Shown piece after piece: positions 35,637 through 47,501 of a stretch of DNA of 64,000 bases; positions within the stretch are counted from its first letter, which is position 1, and each line of letters opens with the position of its first letter. The notes beneath the pieces were generated by a model. The model did no database searches, was not told the origin of the DNA, and saw only the letters and a program-made list of their open reading frames with translations. The stretch is from positions 3,720,001-3,784,000 of the forward strand of contig JACGCN010000001.1 in assembly GCA_014905825.1 (NCBI GenBank), read 5' to 3'. The position numbers were made by a program, and so were the translations under genes. The DNA comes from Lyophyllum atratum. Taxonomy: Eukaryota > Basidiomycota > Agaricomycetes > Agaricales > Lyophyllaceae.

Positions 35637-36480
35637 CCGGGGGATGTGGGAATATGATGATGATACCGATATAGACGTTATTTTACTTCCCACAGGCCCT
35701 TGGAGCCACATGGTCGAGGTATATACACTCCCAAGTTCACGTCAGCACACTTGTCGGGGGACAATACGAATGACGCGACGCGTTTGTTTTATTTGGCTTC
35801 GGATCCGTGCGGGGTAAGGACCCCAGACACACACGGAGAACGCCACCTGGCGAAGGTGGTTGACGCTTATGGAAGGTTGAATGCCTGATATGTACGGCAT
35901 CAAGCAGCTCACTGAAGCGCTACTTCAACTTGCATAGCTAATTATTTCTCCCCTTGCGGCCTTCAGGCTCTGGCTGGTTGTGGAATGATTTCACGATTTT
36001 GCATCATGCCCTGTGCCTTGGTGAGGATACGATATCATCCCAATCTTGACTCCAAAGGAACCATGTGCAAGGCAGCATAATCCTGACATTTCCGCTGGTC
36101 GGAGGAGGCCAAGCGTCATGTCTGTCCTGACCCTCGAGGTCCTTTTCTAGAAGCAAACAGGGTGATCGGGGTCCGGTGTTTATTTCGATCGAAGCCCTGT
36201 CAGTTGCATGGACTGAAAGTATAAGTTCCGCCTGAACCAAAATGAGGCTCTGAACCTTTTCGCCATCCACCCACCCACTTCATCGTTTTTCCTGATTTCC
36301 GCCTGGCCCCAATTGTCGTAAGTGCTCTTGCCTATTTTCCTTGATAACCGACCTTGGACACTTATCCTCATGCCCAAAGCGTTTCTCCTATTGCCAGCGA
36401 CGCATTTCCGCCAACTTTAAACGACGTGGTGTCCGTCCTGTACCCTTTTAATTTCCCCTCGACACACATAGTCCTGTAAA
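35637..36480. other. Intergenic region, nothing recognised
   Basis: About 840 bases between VPS33 and the small HMG-like gene. The last 80 bases are pyrimidine-rich and are probably the downstream gene's leader. No other gene is supported. Confidence 0.45.
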
Positions 36481-36869
36481 ATGGCGCCACGAACTGCGAC
36501 CAAGGCTGCAGCGGAAAAGCCAGCAAGAAAGCGTAGGCATCTTAGTTCGGCTGGGCGCTAGACATTATTCATTTCCTGTTGTTTATTTTTTTCAGCGAAG
36601 TCTGGTGGAGGTGGAAGGAAAAAGCTCACGGCTTTCAACAAATTCATGGTGAGCACCCCGCTTTCAACTAACATTTCTGCCCTTGATGTTTTGTTGGTTG
36701 CAGCAAACTGAGATGGCGCGCCTCAAGGAAGACGAACCTGATATTACTCATCAGGAGAGGTATTTATGCGTCCCCACGCCACCCACGCGTAGATTGACTT
36801 CCCTTTAGGTTCAAATTGGCGACGGCGAACTGGAAGACGGCGAAAGAAAATCCGAACAAAGCTACTTGA
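36481..36869 (+). CDS. Small YABBY/HMG-box-like protein
   Basis: Four exons (36481-36532, 36596-36648, 36704-36759, 36809-36869) sum to 222 nt, 73 aa. A basic N-terminus (TKAAAEKPARK, SGGGGRKK) precedes a single HMG-like helix bundle: LTAFNKFMQTEMARLK, then DITHQERFKLATANWK. This F-N-K-F-M...H-x-E-R/A-F-K...NW pattern is characteristic of the YABBY-like HMG proteins found across fungi, usually 60-120 aa. A nuclear DNA-binding role is likely; the specific target is unknown. All splice sites are GT-AG and in phase. The coding region is too short and too split to be seen as one open frame. Confidence 0.8.
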
Positions 36870-37920
36870 CCTTCGACTCTGGTTCTGTTGTATTTTCTCT
36901 ACGATCGCGATCGGCACCGACACCTGGGCTTGCCTCTCCGCGTCACATATACCACCACGATCGTTACACCACATCTGTGTTCACCTCGCTTCCGAACTGC
37001 TGTCTGAATTATATGTTATTATTTTATCATACATTCCTTACCATGTTCAATTCGTTGCCAACAAGTGTCTTCTATCTTCCTGTGCGGCGCGACCAATGAG
37101 GATCACTCATTCAGCCCAGAGAACATGCCATTTTGCGGATTCGGAACCCTTGGAACCCACACCATCCACATGTACATCGCCTTCTCGCTCGCATTACACC
37201 TGTACGTCCGTTCATCGTCAGTTTTCGCGAGGCGAAAGACTGGCCTTGACGATGCGGTGACTAGTTGTTTACTTCCGAACAGTATGGCTCACTTGAACGC
37301 CAGAACGCGCCAGAATCGCCCCGACGAAGAATGACTTCATCGGGCGTGTTGTCATCATGTCAGAGTGGTGCTTCTTAACAGCAATATAATGACGAATCTC
37401 GACGCTCAGGTGAGGATGTTGGCTCCACATCACTGTACACTATCCACCAGGCGTGAGCATGCTGTATGTGCGGACACGCTGCTTTGACGCGCGTGTGATA
37501 CACGATGAAACCTCGGGGATGCATTTTTTATCTGCACTATAAGCTCCCCGGCTTGAATATTGGAAATCTATGAGGCGCCAGAAGCCACTCCTTGGACAAA
37601 CGAATATACTAGGAACATTTATGGAGGAACACTAGCAGTAGTGAAGCTGTGGCGGGGAACCCCTATGTCCGTCAATGTCAATATAAAAGACCACATGATC
37701 GCCTCGTGACTGTGTCGCACTTTCGGGACGGTACTTGGCGGAAGCGATCCTCGTTGAGATCTTTCAGTCCTCGCCCCCTTATCTTTATATATCTCCTCTT
37801 ATTTCTTGTCTCTCTTGTCCCCTCTCTCCAGTGCTTTCTCTCATGCTTTCTGTGCATTCCTGGCTCTCCATCTTGTAACACTCTCTCCTTTCATATACTT
37901 TTCGCAACACTGGCTCTACC
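36870..37920. other. Intergenic region ending in a CT-rich leader
   Basis: About 1.05 kb. No gene is supported. From about 37740 to 37900 the plus strand is strongly pyrimidine-rich (ttcttgtctctcttgtcccc and similar), as seen before start sites of well-expressed fungal genes. It is probably the leader or promoter of the F-box gene. Confidence 0.5.
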
Positions 37921-40900
37921 ATGAGCCAAACAAATGACATCGATAACGAGGAGCATCTGTTCCATTTCGACTCTTGCGACGAATCGGACTTGCTCCAATT
38001 CACTTCTCCCATCGCTGCGACTGCGCGACCATGTTTGAATGTCGCTGAATCAGGCTCCCGGATGTCTTCTTACGATGGTACCTCCACATCTGAGGAGACA
38101 TGCGGAGTAGCCACCCGAGAATTAGATGAGAAGGGTAAAGGTGTGACGAAATCCGTGCCAATCCGTGTTCCTATAGCCGCCGCCCATGATGTTTTCGACA
38201 TGGCACGCTCTGCCTCCACGGCACCCTCGACGAGTCGCGATTCCCGCCGTTCGTTCTTACTGACGCCTCTGACCCCTTCATCTTTCAATCAAGACTCTCC
38301 GTTCTACAATGATACGCAGCAGCATCTCGCTTCTCCTGTCATACGGGATATGGGAGATCTCAATTTCGAATCGTTCGGTGAATCGCCGGAGAAAGGCAAA
38401 GGAAAAGAACTCCCGCCTGTTTTGCCTCCCTTGACCTTCTCTCCGACAGAGTTCTACTATGCATCACCCTTATCCTCGCCCGTCATGTCTTCTTCCCCCG
38501 GCCCCTCGTCATACGCATCCAGCTGCCGTCTAGCTCGCGTCAATACTAATCCCGAGTCCAAGGCGAATACAGAAGACCTGCCTCACACCCCATCACCTCG
38601 ACATGATGACATTGCACCCTCTCTAAACCGTATGCCATCCCGCCGCCGGTCACTCTCTAACCTCTCAGTTCATTCTGAAGGATGTCTCGCGGCATGTTCC
38701 ATGTCAAGAGCCAAGTTGAAGCTTGCATCAACACGCACTTCTAGTAATCTTGCTCGCAAACTCCTGTTCAGGAAACCAGCAGAACCGGAGGTTTCTCGAG
38801 CAGATCTCAGTGATGCCAAAGCAGTCAACGGCGGGGAACTTGTTGGCGCTGACCATTTTTCTGATCCATGGCGTACCGGGCTGAAAGTGGATGAACTAGA
38901 TGTTACTATCTCTCGATTGTCACACCTTCGACTCCAGGATATCAACTTGAAGCCGGGAAACATCTTCTACCACAATGTGGTGATGCCTCTGAGGCACAAG
39001 GGGCGCTCTTACTCCTCCCCCTTCCCCTTATCAGCTCTTGATTTTGTACCTGTGGCAACAACAGATATATTTACCCCGTTCCCTCTTTTCGTGAAGAACT
39101 ACTTTGACGACGTTCTTCCTCGTGAGCTCCGCTTGCAGATCTTCGAGGCTTTGATCGGCCTACACAGAGCAGACTACCTACGTCTCGCTACTGATGGGCG
39201 CTGGAGTGCAACAAAAGCAGCATCTGCCAAGAATAGGTGGGTGGGTCGAGACAAGGGTGTACGTGAGCTGGTCAAGTTAAGCAGGGTAGGTCGACCATCC
39301 CCCTTCATAATGATTGGAATGTAATCATTGACCTTGATTATCAGGTTTCAAAATCCTGGCAGACACTCGCATTTGATGGTCAATTATGGGCCGACCTTGA
39401 TCTTCGCTCATTCCCCAACATCCCTGAATCCCTTATCCTTCGTCTTACGGCCACGGGCGGCCAATGTACGAGGAATCTAGACATTTCAGGTCACGCGCAG
39501 CTATCCGCCGAGACTCTTTTAGATATGGCGGACCATTTTTGCGTGAACTCCAGCCCTGATATACATTCTCTATGCTATAGCCAGCTAACGGCCATCAATC
39601 TTCAAGGCTGCTCCTCCTTGACAACTCGCTCCCTTCATCGTCTCCTTGTGCGCTCCCGCTCGTTGCAGAAACTATGCGTCAAGGGTGTAGCGGCTTTCAC
39701 AAACACCACCTGCAACATATTATCGACATACTGCCCCCAGTTGATATCCTTGGATATCAGCAGGTGCTCCAACATGGATGCCCAAGGCATCAGAAGCATG
39801 GCGACTGCTGCCCTAGATCGAGGGGAACACCTGTGGTTTAAGGAGCTGCGGATGTCGGGCCTGAAGAACATAGACGACGATACGATGGCCATCCTTGGCC
39901 GGGCGACACCGTTCCTGGAGGTGTTGGATTTGAGCTACGTGCGGCAGTTGCACAACTCTGCCGTGGAGGCCTTCGTGGCCTGCAAGTCAGACGAAGGTTT
40001 AGGCCTGGAGACAATCCTTGTATCCCCGAAAGACGTTGGCCGGGAATCCAGCGAGCTCAAGATCAAGCGGCGCGTGACACGCCTGCGCCATTTGTCGATG
40101 TCCTGCTGTCTCCTGCTTACGGATGACGCATGTTCCAATCTGGCGTACTCCGTTCCGCGGCTGGAGTTCTTGGAGCTTGCCGGCATCGGCGCTGATCTCA
40201 AAGATGACGGGCTCCTCCGCCTCTTGAAGACCACCCCGTATATCAGGCGGCTCGACCTCGAAGACGCTTCGCATATTACGGATGCACTTCTCGTTGCCAT
40301 CACACCTGGGATCAGCGCCCAGCCGCACATTCCTGACATGGCACCACCTGAGCCGGGGCATGCCTTGGAGCAGCTTAACATGTCGTTTGCGACAGAGGTG
40401 ACCGATGACGCGCTCCTCCTGCTCATCCGAAGGTGTACACGCCTGAAGCAGCTGGAAGCCGACAACACTCGAATCAGCAGCACGGTACTGAAAGAGTTTG
40501 TCCGGCAGTGCAAGAAGCGGAAGATGGAGAATGCGAAAGCGGTGGTGGTCGACTGTCGAGGAATTTCGGACAGTACCGTGAGGGACCTCTCGGGGATGAC
40601 GCGTGCGCGGATGGGCTGGCGGGCGCACGAAGCTCGGAAGCTTGGGTATCTGGATACAAGGGATGGCAACGCTGATGAGCTCAAGCTTGGGCAGGACGAG
40701 TGTGATGAGAAGCGGGTGGTGTTGAAGTCGTTTTATTCCTGGCAGTCCGTGGATGCGGTAAAGGCTGCGCGGGAGAAGAGACGCAAGGCGTCGAAGCTGG
40801 CGTCGAGCGAGAGCGGCTCTGACTTGGATGAAGCATCTGGGCGGGCCTTGCGATGGTGGTCTCCGGGAGGGCGAAGGACGCCTCGATCCGGCAGGAACTC

Positions 40901-40949
40901 GCCACTGAACATCGCGGATATGAGCGGCGATGGGTGTAGAATGATGTAA
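37921..40949 (+). CDS. F-box / leucine-rich-repeat protein
   Basis: Two exons (37921-39285 and 39345-40949) with a 59-nt intron sum to 2970 nt, 989 aa. Residues 1-390 are disordered and Ser/Pro-rich. An F-box begins near residue 395 (FDDVLPRELRLQIFEAL), carries an unusual insert of about 30 residues, and resumes with VRELVKLSR|VSKSWQTLAFDGQLWADLDL. The rest consists of LRRs of the AMN1/FBXL type (LTAINLQGCSSLTTRSLH, LISLDISRCSNMD, LEVLDLSYVRQLHNSA, LRHLSMSCCLLLTDDA). Such proteins recruit substrates to SCF ubiquitin ligases, resembling S. pombe Pof2 or yeast Grr1 in architecture; the substrate is unknown. The C-terminus is basic and Ser-rich. Confidence 0.88.
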
Positions 40950-41238
40950 CTTGCTGTAAGACAGTCTCTCTTGTATAAATTTTCTCCCTGATATCTGTAG
41001 GTGTACGATGTATTTTTTTACTGCTCTCCCCTGCTTCTCCTCGCACTCACGACCACGACGGATTACGAACATGTACTACCACCTCACTTCATTGACACAA
41101 CATAACGACATAGCTATATCTTGTACAAATTACTTTCCATTGTATGTAAATTGCTGGTGTAACATGATGTAGACAGATGACTATTTCCAACATACTAGGT
41201 CATGACAGACGACAAAGAACCTCGGACGCGCAACATCG

Positions 41239-42374
41239 TCAACGATTTTTGCTTTTCTTCTTCGTCTTCTTTGCCTTTTTCATGTCTCCGGGTCCTGGTG
41301 CGGGGGAATTCTGTTCCGAATCGCCTTTGTCAGATGCTCTTATTCCGGCTACAGGAGTACCAGTAGCCGAGTCGGTTGCTGCATCGTCCAGAACCCGTTT
41401 CTTGCCGCGTCGAACTTGAGGGTCCGGGGTTGATGTCTCGCTGGGAGAGGCGTCCACAGGATTCGAGACAGAAGTATCATCGCCATAGCCTGAAAAGTAG
41501 TTCGTTTGATGCTATATTAAACTGGCCGCACAAGGGACCCTCACCTGCAAATGGATCAATAGCAGGCCGCCTGCGCTTATTATTGCCCTTTGATGTCGGC
41601 GCGTCGCTTGCTAAAGGAACCTCTTTGGCCTTTCCTTCTGCCTTCTTGGATTTTGGGGCGCTGATGTCGACCTCCATATCGTTTTCAGCACCATCAAATA
41701 CTTCCAGCTCCTCCTCTTCGCTTTCCCGCGCATCTTGCTCCTTCAGCTTCTTTTCGTACAGCTGCCGCTCGAGCATCTTGCTTGTTATCTTGGTCTGCAC
41801 TCGGGCCGAGGATGAGGGTTCGGGTGTCTCATCAGCCGGTGTCTCGCCGTAGGTTGCCTGGGTAATAGCATGCTTGATAAAACGCTGCGCAGCGCCCTTG
41901 TCTATTTCTGCACGTTCTTGATAGCCCAGAGTATATGTATTAGTTTCGGCTGAAGAACTGACGGGGACATACTCGTTGGCGGATTCTCGGCAGTAGAAAT
42001 TTTGTTGAAATACTCCTTTACTCGATCCTAGGACGTGAGCTTGGTCAGGTGGAGAGCTAGATCTGACAGCAGTCACAGCCTACCAATTCAGGGACCACGG
42101 GGTGGGTTTTCGGGTCGATACCCCTCGATTTGAGGTAAACTAAAGAATCGAATAAGGTCTAATAGCGAGGGAGTAGAGCGGCCATACTGAAAATGAGATC
42201 GTATACAAGGTATGGCAGGACGGTTTGTAACTTGGCCTGTTGGATCGGTTCAAGGGCAACGATAGATTCTGGGAGGGTTTGGGCAAAGAGTGGTTCCAGC
42301 ATGGCCTCTAGGTCATCGAAAGAGGAGGACAAGTTGGCGAGCTTTGTTTTTGCTCTTTCCGTCTGGCTGGTCAT
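41239..42374 (-). CDS. LRP1: Lrp1/Rrp47/C1D-family exosome cofactor
   Basis: Five exons (42188-42374, 42084-42139, 41973-42027, 41545-41916, 41239-41489) sum to 921 nt, 306 aa. The Sas10/C1D domain is visible in the N-terminal 110 residues: LEPIQQAKLQTVLPYLVYDL, IYLKSRGIDPKTHPVVPEL, DRVKEYFNKI, IDKGAAQRFIKHAI. Family members bind Rrp6 and help the nuclear exosome process rRNA and snoRNA precursors. The C-terminal half is disordered and ends in a Lys-rich tail (KKAKKTKKKSKNR), as in yeast Lrp1. The ATG at 42374 is the first in frame. It is transcribed divergently from SF3B5 across 110 bp. Confidence 0.88.
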
Positions 42375-42484
42375 GGTGGTCGTGGACGGCTTCAATACGC
42401 GTCGCGTCTAGATAAAAAAAACAGACAACGGAAACAAATCGTTTCGCGCCTTCGGAATAAACAACGGTCAACACGTTCCTTGCC
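42375..42484. promoter_or_regulatory. Divergent promoter between LRP1 and SF3B5
   Basis: Only 110 bp separate the two start codons of the divergent RNA-processing genes, so any promoter elements are shared or overlapping. It has an A-tract (aaaaaaa near 42415). No named motif is assigned. Confidence 0.5.
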
Positions 42485-43022
42485 ATGGTCAGTCATGCTC
42501 AGAGTCCCTGAGTTGTTATTCTGAGCTAATCTGCTATGCAATTCACAGTCTTCGGAGCTGCGATACACAGCAAATACACAGTTGGAGCATCGTGAGTTCT
42601 TCTGTCACCCTCAACTTCAAACCTAACGCAACTCGCCTTCTCACAGTTCATGCTCGTTACACTGGTACAGGTATGTTGTTGTACCCTCCCACGCGGCTTA
42701 TACTCACAGACTCGCAGGGCATGCGGACTTGACGAAATAGTATGTGCAAATTCTGCATCTCGTGATATCAACAGCTCCTAATGTCCGGAAAGTGACTGGC
42801 TTACCCACCAACATCGGGATACCTTGGCTTCCATTGTGGGACACCCTACCCTCCTGTCTTACCTTGCGATAGCAGACGGAGAGTCAATAGGGCGTGTCAA
42901 GTTTGAAATGACTGAGGTTTGTGTCTTTTCACAGGCACATGTGGAGCAAAAACTGACTGTCACTGTCACTCTAGCGGATGTTGCAGCCCTGTGGGCCACC
43001 CCCTCGTAAAGACGAAGACTGA
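42485..43022 (+). CDS. SF3B5: Splicing factor 3B subunit 5 (SF3b10)
   Basis: Six coding exons (42485-42487, 42549-42591, 42647-42670, 42718-42739, 42793-42916, 42975-43022) sum to 264 nt, 87 aa, the usual size (about 86). Motifs in order: TQLEHLHARYTGTGHADLTK, DWLTHQHRD, IVGHPTLLSYLAIADGES, RVKFEMTERMLQPCGPPP. The protein is a small core subunit of SF3b in U2 snRNP. The first coding exon is the ATG alone, directly followed by the donor GTCAGT. Without it the frame in exon 2 has no Met. Exons of 24 and 22 nt follow. Confidence 0.93.
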
Positions 43023-43447
43023 AATTTCGCTCTATAAGTACATATGTAGGAATATACTGTGTGGCATTTGACCGGTACATCAAGTCAAGGATGACAGGCT
43101 TTGAATGAGCCGCGGTGTGCACGACGTTTTGTAATGATCAAACGAATTCGGTTGACGCATTTGGAGTGAATTAGTGATGGGAGATGTATATTTTCGATCA
43201 CACCTGCACTCGACCCACTATCCCAATGGACCTCCGATAACCGGAGTTCAGTGTAACGACTACTTGGGAGTCGGCTGTGAATGCCAATGCCCTCCGCATG
43301 CTATTAGGGGCCCCATTCTATCCTTTCGACCACCACCTGCCATTGTCCGCTCACAAAGAACGTCCCGCCTGGCCACGGCCTACCCGACAAAGACCCTTGC
43401 GCTTTGCCATCTGGGTGTGCCCCTTTATATAATCAGTCTCGTTAGCA
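43023..43447. other. Intergenic region upstream of the methyltransferase gene
   Basis: About 425 bases with SF3B5 3' sequence and the presumed promoter of the next gene; no other feature is recognised. Confidence 0.45.
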
Positions 43448-46400
43448 ATGGCCTCAATAGCTCGTCCCATTTCATTGAGCCAGCCGTCAGACCCGACGAC
43501 TTCTTCTGTCGATCATTTAACGCCCTTGCAACGATCGCTTTCACGACCTACCTCCGGACACTACACTCTCAGACGATTCTCCTATATTTCTGAATTCCTG
43601 CCAGAGCAGGAGGATCTCGTACCATCCCGTTCGCACTCAATCCTTCGATCAGCATCTTTTTCGAGCATGGGTTTTGGTTTCAAAGAGAAAGTCAAGGAGA
43701 AAGAGAATAGTCGTCCTGGTAAGGTGGCTGACCAGGCCAAGGTCGTTTCTCCTCCCAATGTCCACCCGAGTTCACCCCTCGCGACGGTCCCACCGCCCTC
43801 GATTCGGTTTCCAAAACGGCCTACTTCGTCGCATGGTCTGTTTAACCTGCATAAACCAAAGGGTTTGAAGAAGAAGAGATCTTTGGCGTCCCTTCTCTCC
43901 GAATCAGGTACTGCTGAAGCCACCCAACCACCACGAGCTTCCCGGACGCATTCTTCTGACGCTGCATCCTCGTCTCATTTGGTTATGTCCTCGAAATCCT
44001 CCCTGTCAGTTGCCAAAGAAAAGGCTATGAGAGCAACCGAACGAGATCTGCGAAAGGAGGAGTATAGACAGCTACAACTGCAAGGCCCGACACCCCAACC
44101 ACCCCGCCCAAGCAGCAAGAAGGCCATTTGGGCAAAGCGTCACAACATGAAGGTGCACACCCTTCAAAATCAGGCTGTCTACATGCAAGCATACGATCCT
44201 ATCCTTCTTGAAAAGTATGTGATCGTTATCATCATGTCAGCCCATCCCTCATTAACCGAATTTCAAGTGACCGGCAGCTAGACCTTTTGCTGCGACAAAT
44301 CAACCCTCTTGAAAATCCTTCCTTCCATGACTATGGACGCAATGTGCCGTTTTACGTGCTGGATGTTGGGTGTGGTGCTGGTCATTGGCTCCTAGAGGCT
44401 GCCACCCATTGGAACCACTCCTCAATCACTGGTTTTGATATGGTAGACATCTTGATTCCCGAAGCGCGTGAGCATGACAAAATTCACTTCAGTCGTGGAA
44501 ACTTGTACGTCGTCGTTCAATATCCTACGTAATTATTGCTAACTTCCTTGGCAGTCTCCAGCGGTGGCCCATGCCAGATAAGACATTCGACCTTGTACGC
44601 ATGGCTAATCTTTCTCTGTGCATTCCGTATGACAGATGGGAGCATGTCTTGGCCGAAGTACACCGGGTGCTTACAATCGATGGTCGACTTGAGCTGATCG
44701 ACGACCAAATTTTCTTTCCTTACGCGGAAGAAGCCACAGCACGGCCAACTTCGCTATCCCTTTCCATTCCCCCTCTTGAACCACCTCCTCTTAATAAAGG
44801 GGTTTCTTTCTTTGAGATGGATGAGGAGGAAGAAGAAACCGATGCTGATTCCATCGGGTCCCAGTCGACGCTCATCAGCGAGGGAGATACAATATCTTCT
44901 TCGACCAAGCATCGGGATAGCTTGTTTATCTCCAACCCCGACGCCCCCAGCCCGGCGAAGCCCAAACCAGCATCAGCAGCCCTTGACGACGACGATGCCC
45001 CTACCTCAGCAACTACGATCAAACCTGCGGACACGGCCCACCCGTCCGAATGGAGTGACCACGCGAGGGCATCAAAGGATATGGAGACTGTCTTCGAAAA
45101 GATGCTCAACAAGAGATTCGGCATCCACTCGCGCCCATCGGAATTCATCGTCAATGTCATGGCACACGTTTTTGGCAACGGGGAGAAGCTGCAAAGCTAC
45201 CATTTGAAGTTGGCGCCCAAAGACGCTCACATAGAATATGCACGGAGCGGTGGCAATGCTAGTGGGACGGGTAGCTCGGAAGGCAGCGACAAAGACGAGA
45301 AAGCCGTGGCAGAGTCGAAGAAGAGGATAAACGGAATGACTAGGCCCTGGTTTAATGGCGACGGTGACAAGGAAGAGAAAAAGCGTCTCAAGAAGCTCGC
45401 CAAGAGCCCGACGCCGACGACGGACATATCATTCTTCCCACCAGACACCCGCATTCCAGAGACTCTCAGCGCGAAAGCTGCTGGTCGCCTCGGCCTTAGC
45501 GGGGAGAGTCCGATTCCCAAGGCCGTTTCTCGCATCCCAGAAAATGTCAGCGCAAAGGCCGCTCATCGTCTTGGTATTCCCATGACGGGGGAGTTGAAAA
45601 GCGAAGAATCGGCGCAGTTGCGATCCCCTGCTCCCGAGCCCAAAGTAGTGAAAGCAACCACGACATCACCTGCTTCTCTTCCCGCTTCTCCTACCATCGC
45701 TACTGCCCCCCCTCTAGCTGAAACAAGGAGTCGAGACAGTCAAGTAGGCTCTCCCTCGGAAAGCCGGCTCAGTGCGAAGGCGGCGCATCGTCTTGGTATC
45801 TCTTACTCAGCCTTGACCGAAGCGGCGGCATCGGCAAAGGCATCCTCCGAATCCTCTCGTCGCCCGCAATCGTCTTCATCGACACTTGTCAATCTAGTGG
45901 CCCCGTTGCAGTCTCCTGGTTTGATCGTTGGATCTTCGACGTTTATTCCCATGTCTCCCGCCGAACTCGAGATGCATACCTGCAAATATATCCACACGCT
46001 TATTGGATGCAAACCGGCTCTCGCGGAGTATATTTCGTCGTTCGTGGACGAAGAAGGGAACAGGATTGAGAGCGATGAGGACTTTGACCAGGCAATATGG
46101 GATTACGAATGGTGATTACTCTTTGCTCTCCCCCGCAAAGACGCTTGACTGATCCTTATACCCCAGTTTCCGCCGGCGCCGCTTCAACTGGCCATCTGAG
46201 ATTCCTGACTGCTGGGATGCCGACCCTGACACGGACGCTCCTGAGTCCGTACCCACCTCCAAATCCGTTGACACCCCGAAATCTGCCACCTTCCGTAACT
46301 CCATGACCCTCGAGGCGCCATCGACATTGCCAAGTGACGCATCTGACCCTTCATCAGCATACCCGTATAAGCATGACGACCTCACCCACGTGCGGACGCT

Positions 46401-46488
46401 GCGTGTGTATGAAGCCATCAAGACGGGCGAGTATTCCCTGTCTACGCTGCAGTTCCCTCGGACGGCCCCGCGAAGTCCCCCGCGCTAG
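43448..46488 (+). CDS. Long SAM-dependent methyltransferase with repeat-containing insert
   Basis: Four exons (43448-44214, 44268-44504, 44555-46111, 46167-46488) sum to 2883 nt, 960 aa. A disordered N-terminus of about 250 residues leads into a class I methyltransferase fold: motif I YVLDVGCGAGHWLLEAA, then ITGFDMVDI, FLQRWPMPDKTFDLVRMANL, and HRVLTIDGRLELIDDQIFF. The fold is interrupted by an acidic insert and resumes with MLNKRFGIHSRPSEF. The region from about 45440 to 45810 contains three copies of an L/VSAKAAxRLGI/L motif. The type resembles basidiomycete proteins of the broad UbiE/LaeA-like group, but the substrate cannot be predicted. Confidence 0.8.
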
Positions 46489-46880
46489 GTTTACGCCCTC
46501 TTCACGACTCGATGACCGATAATCCACTGTATCAATATTGCATCTCATGTCAGCCAAGCAAATTATCGTACGCCCTTTCTTGTTTGTTGTCTTTCTACCT
46601 CTGCATCCCATCCTATCCTCGTTTACAAATAATTGCTCTCGTAAACATCATGGACCATCTCTCGCATTGTTGTTGCTACACTCTGTAGAACCCATCATTG
46701 GTTTAAAGTTTTATGTCTTTTGCATACGTTATTGTGCTTTTCTTGATTCAATTATCGTAACATCCGAGCTGTTGTACTGTACATATGCCTTCTTAGTCCT
46801 GATTCGACTTATGAGTTTACTCGGCGGCGGAAATCCGGACGCAAAAGAGCTTCTGGATTTCAGTAAGCAGCGACTTGGTA

Positions 46881-46916
46881 TGGTGCGGGCCGACTAATCA
46901 CCGCTACTTTTGTACA
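46881..46916 (+). repeat. Left terminal inverted repeat of the MITE
   Basis: 36 bp, beginning after TA at 46879-46880. It differs from the complement of the right repeat at only two positions. Confidence 0.85.
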
Positions 46917-47266
46917 GCGGCCAAATTGGCTGGAGAATTTTTTTGAAAAGCTTACCCTTACCCAAGCAAATTAACTATATCTGAAAACACGTATTCTGCA
47001 CACTAGAACGTGGTTTCAGCATGCTCTGAAGGGGGCGACGCAGTAGAGCAGCACGATGACTTTGTAGATTACAGATCGTTATCTTATCTGGACCCTTAAT
47101 CGCCTTATTGGGGGACGTGGCCAAATGCGGTCAGGTCAAAAATTAATAACTCTCTCAGTTTTTACCTTTTTAACAATCGCTTTAACAGTTCTCTTCGTCT
47201 CATCAAACCAAGCCGTTTTGTTAAAGAAATAAGGATTTCAGCCTTTTTTGGACCCTCTATTTCGGT

Positions 47267-47302
47267 TGTACAAAAGTAGTGGTGACTAGTCGGCCCGCAC
47301 CA
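47267..47302 (-). repeat. Right terminal inverted repeat of the MITE
   Basis: 36 bp, followed by TA at 47303-47304. Confidence 0.85.
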
Positions 47303-47501
47303 TAGGAAGGGACCTCGGAGTCGGCGACGGAAGCGCAGAGCACCGGAAACTGCGTCACATGACCGGGGTTACGCGTTTAATTTAAATTGGTTTCTTCCCT
47401 GCGAGTTCCTCATTTACTGATAGTAATACCTCTGGACGGTCTCGGATACCTTTTGGACGTTATCTCCCAGCGCCTTCATACCAATCGAGAATACCACAGC
47501 G

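Larger units (their letters stand above)
46881..47302. mobile_element. MITE-like element with 36-bp terminal inverted repeats
   Basis: The ends 46881-46916 and 47267-47302 are inverted copies starting TGGTGCGGGCCGACTA, with 34 of 36 positions matching. Both ends are flanked by TA, the target duplication expected for Tc1/mariner-type insertion. The 350-bp interior is AT-rich and encodes no transposase, so it is a non-autonomous element. Confidence 0.8.
46489..47501. other. Intergenic region containing a MITE-like element
   Basis: About 1 kb between the methyltransferase and WSS1 genes. A 422-bp inverted-repeat element occupies 46881-47302; the rest is flanking sequence. A 119-codon open frame crossing the element's left end shows no family motifs and is not called. 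Confidence 0.55.

Noticed and set aside
39935..41072. Long open frames of 249 and 357 codons on the minus strand
   Set aside because: They lie antisense to the F-box/LRR coding exon, have Arg/Ser/Pro-rich shadow composition and show no family motifs.
46538..46897. 119-codon plus-strand frame
   Set aside because: It runs into the terminal repeat of the MITE, has no family motif, and uses an AT-rich hydrophobic stretch typical of 3' flanks.
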